Positions 8,224 through 15,205 of a DNA stretch of 64,000 nucleotides are shown here, piece after piece; the first letter of the stretch is position 1; every line of letters begins with the position of its first letter. The notes beneath the pieces were generated by a model. It saw nothing but the letters and a program-made list of their open reading frames with translations. It was not told the origin of the DNA and made no database searches. The translations under genes were made by a program, and so were the position numbers. The DNA is from JAKIYB01 sp964590255 (GTDB taxonomy: Bacteria > Armatimonadota > Hebobacteria > CAIYQO01): NCBI GenBank assembly GCA_964590255.1, contig CAZPYA010000002.1, positions 41,916 to 105,915 of the forward strand, written 5' to 3'.

Positions 8224-8410
8224 ATGGCGGAAGCGCATGAGCAGCCGTCAGGAGTTCGCCCCAGTGGCATGGGTCGAGCTGTTGCGCTGGCGCCGCGAGG
8301 GGCGCATACCCGACGACGCCTGCATCATCGACCACCCCACCGGCGACACACTGCCGGTGCCGGCCTGCTACGCGCGGCGGCATATCCAACGGACTATGCC
8401 ATCCCGCTGA
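8224..8410 (+). pseudogene. Frameshifted remnant of a second GYF_2 domain
   Basis: Directly after the GYF membrane gene, the frame from 8237 encodes SRQEFAPVAWVELLRWRREG and then RIPDDACIIDHPTGDTLPV. This aligns without gaps to the GYF domain of the upstream gene (SGQEYGPVSWSMLLQWRQEG, RVPDDAALVDAATGEARAV). An ATG at 8224 starts the first residues in another frame, so a frameshift lies between about 8224 and 8237. The copy has no membrane part and ends 17 bases into the end of the convergent gene. It looks like the stub of a tandem duplicate. Confidence 0.6.
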
Positions 8411-9968
8411 CGACGGCCAGCAGCGCCTGCGCCGCGGCGTCCGGGTCGTCCAGTCCGATGCGCCCGACTACCGCGCCCGCCGCGCGCAGCGCGGCCGTCA
8501 CCGTCCCGCCGGCATCGCCGGGCAGCATCGCATCCGCCGCCGGTTCGATCGTCGGCGCGGCGCCGGGCTGCGCCATCAGGCACAGGTCGACGCGCATACC
8601 GGCGGTGAGAACGTCCAGCGTGGTGACGGGGATGACCACCCGCGCCTCGGCGCTCAACGGGTTCAGCACCATGCCCCGGTCGTATTGCCCCAGCGCGTAG
8701 CTGGGTGGCAAGGCTTGCGGCGGCGCGCAGGCGCCCACCGCGGTGCCCCGCGCCAGCACGCCGCCCGCCGTGGCCTGCAGCGAGCCGGCCTCGCTGAACA
8801 GCACTGTCATCTCGCGCAGTCGGGGGTGCGCCAGCGCGCGCAGCGCCTCCAGCGTTTCCGCCCCACCGTCGCCGAGCAGCAGCACGTTCGCGGTCGGGCC
8901 GTCCTTCAACGCCACGTGCGCCATCGCTCCGCGCACCGGCAGCCAGCCGCGCCGCCGCAGCACGGCGTCGTGTACCGCCAGGATCATCCCCACCAAGCCC
9001 TCAAACGAGTCGGCCGCGCCGCCGCGGCCCACCGCGCCCACGGCCGGCGCCGTGTCGTGCAGCACCGCGCCAGCCGGGCCGGGCAGGCCGAAGCAGACCA
9101 GGCCGTCCGGCGCGCGGCGGGCATCGGCATGGCCGGCAATTTCAAAGAGGTTGATGAGCCCCGCCGCTTGCCCCAGGTCGTCCTCATGGAAGAGCACGTG
9201 CAGCACCAGCGGCCCCACCGAAAGCGGCAGGTCGTACCACCGGCGCGGGTCCAGCGTCGCGCCGTCTAGCGGGGATTGCATCGCCGGCGCCACTACCCCC
9301 AACGCCCCGCGCCGCGGCGCCAGCGCCACTGGCAGCTCCAGCAGCGCCAGCCGCACCATCGGCACCTCGGCCAGCGCCGGGTGGGGGCACGGCCAGGCGA
9401 AGGTATCGACCAGCAAGCCGATGGAGGCGCCGGCGGGCACCTGGTGATACACGCGCGGCCAGCACCCGCGCAGGTTGGAATCTACCCGGCGGTATACCTC
9501 CAGCATCAGGCTTTTCAGGTCGTCGTTGGCGCGCACGAAGGGCAGGTGTCCCTCCACCGCGCGGTCGCGCGAGGCGTCGGCCGCGCCTTCGTAGATGAGG
9601 AAGCGCTCGTAGTCGCGCCAGAAGTCATACAGCTTGTCCACGAAATCGGCCAGCGGCTGCGTCGACTCAACCAGCGCCGCCAGGTGCGGCACCATCTCGT
9701 GAATGACCGGCGGGCGGAAATCCACCAGCAGCCGCAGCAGTTCCACCACCGCCTCCGCCGCCGGCGACACACCGTCCGCCCCCGGCAACGGCGACACGCC
9801 GCGCACCGCCGCCAACAGCGGCGCGTCATGCCGCACCAGGTGGTCCAGAAATCGCTGCACCACCCGCGGCGCCAGCGGGCTCTTTAAGATATCGTGCGGC
9901 GTCCGGCACGGCATGTCGGGCATGCGGATGATGATGCGGTTGCCAAACGTCGTCGGTGACTCGGTCAT
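8394..9968 (-). CDS. PEPCK-like protein with a deleted P-loop
   Basis: 524 residues from ATG 9968. The C-terminal half keeps the order seen in the divergent PEP-carboxykinase-like (DUF4914-type) proteins: RGAMAHVALKDG, then NVLLLGDGGAETLEALRAL, a strand MTVLFSEAGS, RGTAVGACAPP, and YALGQYDRGMVLNPLSAEAR. In relatives as I recall them, the third element reads GDSGAGKSExLEALR. Here Gly-Lys-Ser is missing, so phosphate binding is doubtful. The N-terminal half is helical. No pathway partner is adjacent. The family assignment is by recollection of motif order and is only moderately sure; it could be a structural or regulatory homologue. Confidence 0.45.
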   Translation of the reverse strand: MTESPTTFGNRIIIRMPDMPCRTPHDILKSPLAPRVVQRFLDHLVRHDAPLLAAVRGVSPLPGADGVSPAAEAVVELLRLLVDFRPPVIHEMVPHLAALVESTQPLADFVDKLYDFWRDYERFLIYEGAADASRDRAVEGHLPFVRANDDLKSLMLEVYRRVDSNLRGCWPRVYHQVPAGASIGLLVDTFAWPCPHPALAEVPMVRLALLELPVALAPRRGALGVVAPAMQSPLDGATLDPRRWYDLPLSVGPLVLHVLFHEDDLGQAAGLINLFEIAGHADARRAPDGLVCFGLPGPAGAVLHDTAPAVGAVGRGGAADSFEGLVGMILAVHDAVLRRRGWLPVRGAMAHVALKDGPTANVLLLGDGGAETLEALRALAHPRLREMTVLFSEAGSLQATAGGVLARGTAVGACAPPQALPPSYALGQYDRGMVLNPLSAEARVVIPVTTLDVLTAGMRVDLCLMAQPGAAPTIEPAADAMLPGDAGGTVTAALRAAGAVVGRIGLDDPDAAAQALLAVVSGMA

Positions 9969-10138
9969 GCGTACCCCAATACAAAAAGCCGGCAACGCAG
10001 ATGCATTGCCGGCTTGAAGATCAGCCCGGTGGGACACCCTTCCGAACTTCCTGCCTTATGAACACCTGCACGATAGCAAAAGCGGGGTGGTGATGTCAAG
10101 GCATCAGCCCGGCTCGTACTCGTACTCGTTGCCGGATT

Positions 10139-10352
10139 GCCAAATCGGCCCCCCTCCCCGGTCCTCCCCCGTGCCCTCCGTGCACAGGGGGAGGGAGCGA
10201 ATGACTTCCCCCTCTCCTCGGGGAGAGGGGGCCAGGGGGTAAGGGGGCGTGTTAGCAATCCGGCATCACATTGTAGATTCTCCCTCCCCCTGTCCGCGGA
10301 ACGCAGTGGGAGGACGGGGGGAGGGCCAGGGAGGGGGGCCGATATCGGGTGC
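10139..10352. repeat. GC-rich palindromic intergenic repeats
   Basis: The gene-free stretch 9969-10352 contains several C-rich and G-rich blocks that pair with each other: CCCCCTCCCCGG, CCCTCCGTGCACAGGGGGAG, CCCCCTCTCCTCGGGGAGAG, and a last copy near 10281-10345. They resemble the dispersed boilerplate repeats seen between genes in many environmental bacterial genomes; a shorter relative lies at 20778-20818. No coding sequence is supported here. The part next to 9969 may carry the promoter of the PEPCK-like gene. Confidence 0.55.
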
Positions 10353-10862
10353 CTACGGCACAAACGTCACAATCTCCCCCAGCGCTTTGCGGTTTTTCGC
10401 GCGCGGGGTGTCCTGGCTGTAGCCCAGCGGGGTGCAGGCCACCGGTTCCATGCCGGCGGGCAGATGCAGCGCGGCGCGCACGATTTCGGGGTCAAAGGCG
10501 CAAATCCAGCAGGTGCCCAGGCCTTCGGCGGTGGCGGCGAGGGTCAGGTGGTCCATGATGATGGCCAGGTCGATGTCGGCATGGTTCTTGCGGTCGCAGG
10601 CGCGCACCCAGGCGCTGCCCGGCGTGCTGCATGCGACGATGACCACCGGCGCGGCGGCGATCCACGTCTGGCGCTCGGTGGGGAACATGGCGGCGCGGGT
10701 CTCCGCGTTCGCCACCACGAAGAAATGCCACGGCTGGTAATTCGCCGCCGAGGGCGCCAGCCGCGCGGCGTCGAGGATGCGATTGAGGGCATCGGCGGGC
10801 ACCGGCCGGGGGGCGTATTGGCGCACGCTGTAGCGCGTGGCGATCAATTCATAAATCGTCAT
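10353..10862 (-). CDS. Nitroreductase-family FMN oxidoreductase
   Basis: 169 residues from ATG 10862, an alternative to a longer frame that starts at 10904. The N-terminus MTIYELIATRYSVRQYAPRP has the RxSxRxY FMN-binding motif of the nitroreductase fold. It is followed by ILDAARLAPSAANYQPWHFF and, further on, GLGTCWICAFD with the family's typical Gly-rich turn. Such homodimeric NAD(P)H-dependent flavoproteins reduce nitroaromatics, quinones or other electrophiles. The length suits the short nitroreductase subgroup. The physiological substrate cannot be told from sequence. It is divergent from the dehydrogenase gene at 10949. Confidence 0.88.
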   Translation of the reverse strand: MTIYELIATRYSVRQYAPRPVPADALNRILDAARLAPSAANYQPWHFFVVANAETRAAMFPTERQTWIAAAPVVIVACSTPGSAWVRACDRKNHADIDLAIIMDHLTLAATAEGLGTCWICAFDPEIVRAALHLPAGMEPVACTPLGYSQDTPRAKNRKALGEIVTFVP

Positions 10863-10922
10863 GGGGTCACCTCCACCGCTTGGTTCGGCGGGCGGGACGG
10901 GCATCCCTGCCGCGCGAATAGC

Positions 10923-10931
10923 TGGTATAAT
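10923..10931 (+). promoter_or_regulatory. Extended -10 promoter of the dehydrogenase gene
   Basis: TGGTATAAT at 10923-10931: a perfect TATAAT with the TGn extension; no good -35 at the right distance. A GGGAGA ribosome binding site follows before ATG 10949. Confidence 0.55.
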
Positions 10932-10948
10932 ACACCCGGGAGATATCT

Positions 10949-11899
10949 ATGAAGATCGTCGTCCTCGATGGCTACACCCTCAACCCTGGCGACATGAGCT
11001 GGGCGCCGCTGGAGGCGCTGGGCGCATGCACCATTTTCGACCGCACCCCGCGCGAATTGACGGTTGAGCGGGCGAAAGACGCGGAGATCGTTTTGACGAA
11101 CAAGGTGGTGCTCGACGCGGAGATTCTCGCCGCGCTGCCGGCGCTGCGCTACATCGGCGTGCTGGCCACGGGATACAACGTCGTCGATGTCGCCGCCGCC
11201 CGCGCGCGCGGCATCTCCGTCACGAACGTGCCCGGCTACAGCACCATGTCGGTGGCGCAGGCGACCTTCGCGCTGCTGCTGGAACTGACCCACCACGTGG
11301 GCGCGCATGCCGACGCCGTGCGCGCCGGCCGCTGGAGCCGCGGCGCGGATTTCAGCTTCCAGGACTACCCGCTGGTCGAGTTGGACGGCCTTACCATGGG
11401 CATCGTCGGCTACGGCGCCATCGGCCGTGCGGTGGCGCGCATCACCCGCGCCTTCGGCATGCGCGTGCTGGCGCACACTCGCACCGTGCCAGTGGATGAA
11501 CTTGACACGGCCTTCACCGATCTCGACACCCTCTTCCGCGAAGCCGATGTAGTGAGCCTGCACGCGCCGCTCACCCCACAAACGCAGGGCATGGTGGACG
11601 CCGCCCGGCTGGCGACGATGAAGCCCACCGCTTTCCTCCTCAACACCGCCCGCGGCCCGCTGGTAGTGGAAGCTGACCTCGCCGCCGCGCTCAACGCCGG
11701 CCGCCTCGCCGGCGCCGGTCTCGACGTGCTGTCCGTCGAACCCCCGCCGTTTGACAACCCGCTGCTCACCGCGCAGAACTGCCTCATCACCCCCCACCAC
11801 GCCTGGGCCACCCGCGCCGCCCGCCACCGCCTCCTCGCCGCCGTGGTGGAGAACCTGCGGGCCTACCTCGCAGGCGCGCCGGTGCATGTGGTGAATTGA
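10949..11899 (+). CDS. D-2-hydroxyacid dehydrogenase (glycerate dehydrogenase-like)
   Basis: 316 residues. The NAD-binding motif GIVGYGAIGRAVARI lies near residue 151, with VTNVPGYSTMSVAQATFALL before it. The catalytic triad can be seen as Arg in NTARGPLV (near 233), Glu in LSVEPPP (near 263) and His in TPHHAW (near 281). These define NAD-dependent D-isomer-specific 2-hydroxyacid dehydrogenases. The overall pattern is closest to glycerate/hydroxypyruvate reductases, which interconvert hydroxypyruvate or glyoxylate with D-glycerate or glycolate. Length (310-330) is normal. No serine or glyoxylate pathway gene is adjacent, so the substrate stays open. Confidence 0.87.
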   Translation: MKIVVLDGYTLNPGDMSWAPLEALGACTIFDRTPRELTVERAKDAEIVLTNKVVLDAEILAALPALRYIGVLATGYNVVDVAAARARGISVTNVPGYSTMSVAQATFALLLELTHHVGAHADAVRAGRWSRGADFSFQDYPLVELDGLTMGIVGYGAIGRAVARITRAFGMRVLAHTRTVPVDELDTAFTDLDTLFREADVVSLHAPLTPQTQGMVDAARLATMKPTAFLLNTARGPLVVEADLAAALNAGRLAGAGLDVLSVEPPPFDNPLLTAQNCLITPHHAWATRAARHRLLAAVVENLRAYLAGAPVHVVN

Positions 11900-11940
11900 A
11901 GCACGCATAAAGTCATGATCATGAAGTCGATGATACCGAT

Positions 11941-12864
11941 ATGACGAAACACAACCCCCATCTCATTGTGCCGGAAGGTACGAAGGTCGTCACCCGCGGC
12001 GAGATTCATGGGCCGGACGGGCGGCTGCTGCATGGCACGGGGGCGCTGGGCATGGTGGTGGAGGCACCGGGGGACAGCACGCATGCCTACCGGGTGCAGT
12101 TTCCGGACGGGTCGGTGGCGTCGTTGCCGCGAAAAGCGTTCATCATCCGCGCGCAATACCAGGAGGCGGGCATCGAGGAAGCGCTGGAGGCGCCGGACCT
12201 GTACCCATACGTCATCTATCGCTGCATCGTCGGCTCGCGGGCGTATGGGTTGAGTCATGAGGCCTCGGACACCGATTACCGCGGCATTTACCTGCCGCCG
12301 GCGGAGCTGCACTGGTCGCTGGCGGGGGTGCCGGAGCAACTGGAGCGGCCGGAGACGGAAGAGGCGTATTGGGAACTTCAGAAATTCCTTATATTGGCGC
12401 TGAAGGCCAACCCGAATATCCTGGAGTGCCTGTATACGCCGCTGATCGAGCTGGCGACGCCGCTGGCGCAGGAACTGCTGGCCATGCGCGATTGCTTCCT
12501 GTCGAAGCTGATCTACCAGACNNNNNNNNNNAACGGCTACGTGATGGGCCAGTTCAAAAAGCTGGAGCAGGACCTGCGCGCCCGCGGCGACATCAAGTGG
12601 AAGCACGCCATGCACCTCATCCGCCTGCTCATCAGCGGGGTGACGGCGCTGCAGGAGGGGTATATCCTGGTGCAGCAGGACGCCCACCGCGATGCCCTGC
12701 TGGCCATCCGCCGCGGCGAGATGCCGTGGGAGGACGTAAACGCCTGGCGGCTTGAACTGCACCGGGAGTTCGATACCGCATATGAGACGACCCGGCTGCC
12801 GGAGCGGCCGAATTATGCGCGGGTGAATGCATTTCTGATTGAGGCGCGGAGGGATATGGTGTGA
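11941..12864 (+). CDS. RlaP-type nucleotidyltransferase with N-terminal barrel domain (interrupted by Ns)
   Basis: About 307 residues as drawn; ten Ns at 12522-12531 replace about three to four codons, so the true length is unknown. Residues 1-80 form a beta-rich domain (VVTRGEIHGPDGRLLHGTGA, YRVQFPDGSVASLPRKAF) resembling an SH3/KOW-like barrel. From about 95 onward comes the DNA polymerase beta-type nucleotidyltransferase signature: VGSRAYGLSHEASDTDYRGIY, with the paired Asp residues in SDTD. Then follows ELQKFLILALKANPNILECLY, typical of PF10127 (RlaP, seen near RNA-repair operons). The third acidic residue expected before the KFL helix may be a Glu here. It starts a three-gene set with a second RlaP-like gene. 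Confidence 0.7.
   Translation: MTKHNPHLIVPEGTKVVTRGEIHGPDGRLLHGTGALGMVVEAPGDSTHAYRVQFPDGSVASLPRKAFIIRAQYQEAGIEEALEAPDLYPYVIYRCIVGSRAYGLSHEASDTDYRGIYLPPAELHWSLAGVPEQLERPETEEAYWELQKFLILALKANPNILECLYTPLIELATPLAQELLAMRDCFLSKLIYQXXXXNGYVMGQFKKLEQDLRARGDIKWKHAMHLIRLLISGVTALQEGYILVQQDAHRDALLAIRRGEMPWEDVNAWRLELHREFDTAYETTRLPERPNYARVNAFLIEARRDMV
12522..12531. other. Assembly gap of 10 Ns
   Basis: Ten unknown bases inside the first RlaP-like gene. The reading frame continues on the far side only if the true gap is 1 modulo 3, which may be chance. Confidence 0.98.
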
Positions 12865-13337
12865 TGACACTGGTCCCCGATGAATTGACCATTCTGGTGA
12901 ATACAGAGATTGCCATCGATGATACGGCGCGCAGGCCGCTGGTCGAGGGGCAGATGCGCGAGTTCGCCTTGGAGTTGTCGCCGATCCACCTTGCTCCCGA
13001 CGGAGTCGATGTGCCGGGAATTGAACCGCTTGGCGGTGCACAATACTGGATACGTGGAGAAGCGGTGTATGTCCGGGACGGGATACTGGTGGTAGATTTT
13101 GGGATCAAAGCATATTGTTCATTCCACGAGATACCTGTAGGCAGCTATATCAGCGGTATCACATATCTGGCTATGGACAATTATCTGTATATGGAGGCAT
13201 ACCATAAGATGCCGGGTATTCCTCCGCTGGTATACACCTGGCACATCGATCGATATGACTACGACACCTTGACTGGCACGCGTCTACCAGTAGCACCGAA
13301 GTGGCTTGAAGAGAACGGCATCCAGCGTTTGAGATAG
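12864..13337 (+). CDS. Uncharacterised protein between two RlaP-like genes
   Basis: 157 residues from ATG 12864, whose A is the last base of the upstream TGA, so translation is probably coupled. The protein is beta-rich: LTILVNTEIAIDDTARRPL, PIHLAPDGVDVPG, AQYWIRGEAVYVRDGILVVD, then GSYISGITYLAMDNYLYMEA and VYTWHIDRYDYDTLTGTRLP. No family is recognised. Its GC content is a little lower than its neighbours. Tight placement between two predicted nucleotidyltransferases suggests a partner or target of these enzymes; the function is unknown. Confidence 0.65.
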   Translation: MTLVPDELTILVNTEIAIDDTARRPLVEGQMREFALELSPIHLAPDGVDVPGIEPLGGAQYWIRGEAVYVRDGILVVDFGIKAYCSFHEIPVGSYISGITYLAMDNYLYMEAYHKMPGIPPLVYTWHIDRYDYDTLTGTRLPVAPKWLEENGIQRLR

Positions 13338-13352
13338 CTAAGGAGCTTTGTA

Positions 13353-14114
13353 TTGTTCGACCAGCGTTTACTCACCATCACCAACGCTCAGCCCTACCCC
13401 CTCCTCTTCGCGACAGTGAGCGGGGCGCATCTCTACGGCTTCCCCTCGCCGGATTCGGATTACGATCTGCGCGGGGTGCATGTGTTGCCGGTGCAGGAGG
13501 TGATCGGGTTGGACACCGGGCCGGAAACGCTGGAGGTGGCTGAAGAGCGGGACGGGCTGGAGCTGGACCTGGTGATGCATGACGTGAAGAAATTCTTCGC
13601 CTTGCTGCTGCGGAAGAACGGCTATGTGCTGGAGCAACTCTACTCCCCGCTCATCGTGCACACCACGCCCGAACACAAGGAGTTGAAGGCCATCGCGCGG
13701 GGGTGCGTCACGCGGTATCACAGCCACCACTACCTGGGCTTCGCCGAGACGCAATGGCGGCTCTTCCAGAAGGAGCACCCGCCGCGGGTGAAGCCGCTGC
13801 TCTACGTCTTCCGCGTGCTGCTCACCGGTATCCACCTGATGCGCACCGGCGAGGTGGAGGCGAACCTGGTCACACTGAACGCCGACGCCAACCTGCCCTA
13901 CCTACCGGAACTGATCGCCCGCAAACTCGCCGGCCCCGAACGCTCGACACTGGACGCCGCCGACCTGGCCGTCTACGAGCGCGAGTACCACCGCTTGCGC
14001 GCGCAATTGGAAACCGCCGCCGCCGCCAGTGCGCTGCCGGAACTACCCACGGCGAAAGCGGCGCTACATGACTTGCTGGTGCGGGTGCGGATACAATATT
14101 CGGACAGTCAGTGA
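13353..14114 (+). CDS. RlaP-type nucleotidyltransferase, second copy
   Basis: 253 residues from a TTG start at 13353; AGGAG lies about eight bases upstream. The nucleotidyltransferase motif reads SGAHLYGFPSPDSDYDLRGV, with the two metal-binding Asp residues in SDYD. A likely third Asp lies in GLELDLVMHDVKKFFALLL, followed by the family's GYVLEQLYSPL. Unlike the copy at 11941 it has no N-terminal barrel, and it looks catalytically complete. PF10127 members are predicted to transfer nucleotides to RNA or protein targets; substrates are unknown. It follows the middle gene by 15 bases and closes the three-gene unit. Confidence 0.75.
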   Translation: MFDQRLLTITNAQPYPLLFATVSGAHLYGFPSPDSDYDLRGVHVLPVQEVIGLDTGPETLEVAEERDGLELDLVMHDVKKFFALLLRKNGYVLEQLYSPLIVHTTPEHKELKAIARGCVTRYHSHHYLGFAETQWRLFQKEHPPRVKPLLYVFRVLLTGIHLMRTGEVEANLVTLNADANLPYLPELIARKLAGPERSTLDAADLAVYEREYHRLRAQLETAAAASALPELPTAKAALHDLLVRVRIQYSDSQ

Positions 14115-14124
14115 GCGGGCATAA

Positions 14125-14247
14125 TGCCTGAAAGGCACAAATCCTACAGCCCAGGGTAACCACCCTGGGACACCGAGTACCGTCTCGCAACCCGGCCAGT
14201 CGGCGCAGGCCGACTTCGTTTCTCCAGCCCCGGATTTCAATCCGGGG
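14125..14247. repeat. Array of four short hairpins
   Basis: Four separate palindromes follow each other between the RlaP-like gene and the orphan gene: TGCCT-GAA-AGGCA (14125-14137), CCCAGGGT-AACC-ACCCTGGG (14150-14169), AGTCGGC-GCAG-GCCGACT (14198-14215), CCCCGGAT-TTCA-ATCCGGGG (14228-14247). Stem sequences differ, but two loops (GCAG, TTCA) recur in the array at 15088-15145. A similar arrangement brackets the low-GC gene at 46731. Confidence 0.75.
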
Positions 14248-14281
14248 AACTAAAGTTCTCGATACATAACGGAGTAGTAAT

Positions 14282-15046
14282 ATGAATTTTCGCATGGACT
14301 GGGCCATCCATTTCCGCGCAAACCAACTTGCGGGGGCGCAAAAGTTGTTTCGCCGGCTGGCGGAGCGGCTGGGTGAGCCGTTAACCGAGCCGACCTTCCA
14401 GCCAGATCATCGGATGTGGGGGTGCCGGTTTTCAACCGGGGATTGGGCGGTGCCGTTTTCGGAAGCGGTGGTGCGGTGCATGCAGCTGGCCGGGGAGGTT
14501 TCCACGACGGCTTTCTGGATATACGGCACACCCGACGAAACCGCGGACGATACGCTATTTTCTGGCACCTTCTATGTGACCGGCCAACACCATCCAACCG
14601 GCACCTGGCTGACGGGGTTGGAGTGGGCGAGTTTTTCGCTGGTGCGCGCCGACACGGAACAGTTCCGGCCGACATATGACGATGTTGTCGCCCGGAATAC
14701 GAGCCTGCCATATGATATCGGCATTTTGGCGGAGCATTGGGAGCCCAGTGGCTGGTCGCGGGACGATGGCGACAGCGAAATAACAGTGACCTTCTCCAGT
14801 GGTGCCTACTGGAAGGCCAACTTTGTGACATATCGACACCTTGAGATAGCCCGTATCGAGCATCGAGAGTCTGGCGATATGCTCGGTAGCCGCTACTACT
14901 GCATGCCTGATATGGTGATTGTTGACGACCTGGGCCGTGAGACCGTAGAGGCTGTTATCCATGACATGCTGGAGAGCCTAGTGTTTGCATCTGTCTTCCA
15001 CTTTGAAGGCGTATCTACTGAAAGTGATGATTTGCTTTTCAGTTAA
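14282..15046 (+). CDS. Orphan protein bracketed by hairpin arrays
   Basis: 254 residues; ATG 14282 has GGAG about seven bases upstream. Recognisable family motifs are absent. The chain opens with MNFRMDWAIHFRANQL, an amphipathic helix with RRLAERLGE, then beta-rich parts with many aromatic residues (MWGCRFSTGDWAVPFSE, GTWLTGLEWASFSLV). It ends with an acidic helix-strand stretch. The composition suggests a soluble cytoplasmic protein. It is separated from its neighbours by arrays of short palindromes on both sides, an arrangement that suggests acquisition as a cassette. The function is unknown. Confidence 0.65.
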   Translation: MNFRMDWAIHFRANQLAGAQKLFRRLAERLGEPLTEPTFQPDHRMWGCRFSTGDWAVPFSEAVVRCMQLAGEVSTTAFWIYGTPDETADDTLFSGTFYVTGQHHPTGTWLTGLEWASFSLVRADTEQFRPTYDDVVARNTSLPYDIGILAEHWEPSGWSRDDGDSEITVTFSSGAYWKANFVTYRHLEIARIEHRESGDMLGSRYYCMPDMVIVDDLGRETVEAVIHDMLESLVFASVFHFEGVSTESDDLLFS

Positions 15047-15087
15047 CACTGCGTAGAGCAGCACTCGGTTGTATTATCAGAACCGTT

Positions 15088-15145
15088 GCGTCCCTGCAGA
15101 GGGACGCCCGGCCGAAAGGCCCGGCAGGTGGGGATTTCAATCCCC
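15088..15145. repeat. Array of three short hairpins
   Basis: GCGTCCCT-GCAG-AGGGACGC (15088-15107), GGCC-GAAA-GGCC (15110-15121, a GNRA-type loop) and GGGGAT-TTCA-ATCCCC (15130-15145). The GCAG and TTCA loops repeat those of the array at 14125-14247 with different stems. Confidence 0.75.
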
Positions 15146-15205
15146 GCATAAATAATGAATTAAATCATTCAACCCCATACATGCCGTTCAGGCAGTGGAG
15201 CCTTA

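Noticed and set aside
10139..10352. Origin or rRNA-related GC-rich region
   Set aside because: The blocks are short self-complementary C/G tracts with no DnaA boxes or rRNA sequence.
14125..15145. CRISPR array
   Set aside because: Palindromes differ in sequence and spacing and no constant repeat with unique spacers exists; no cas genes in the window.
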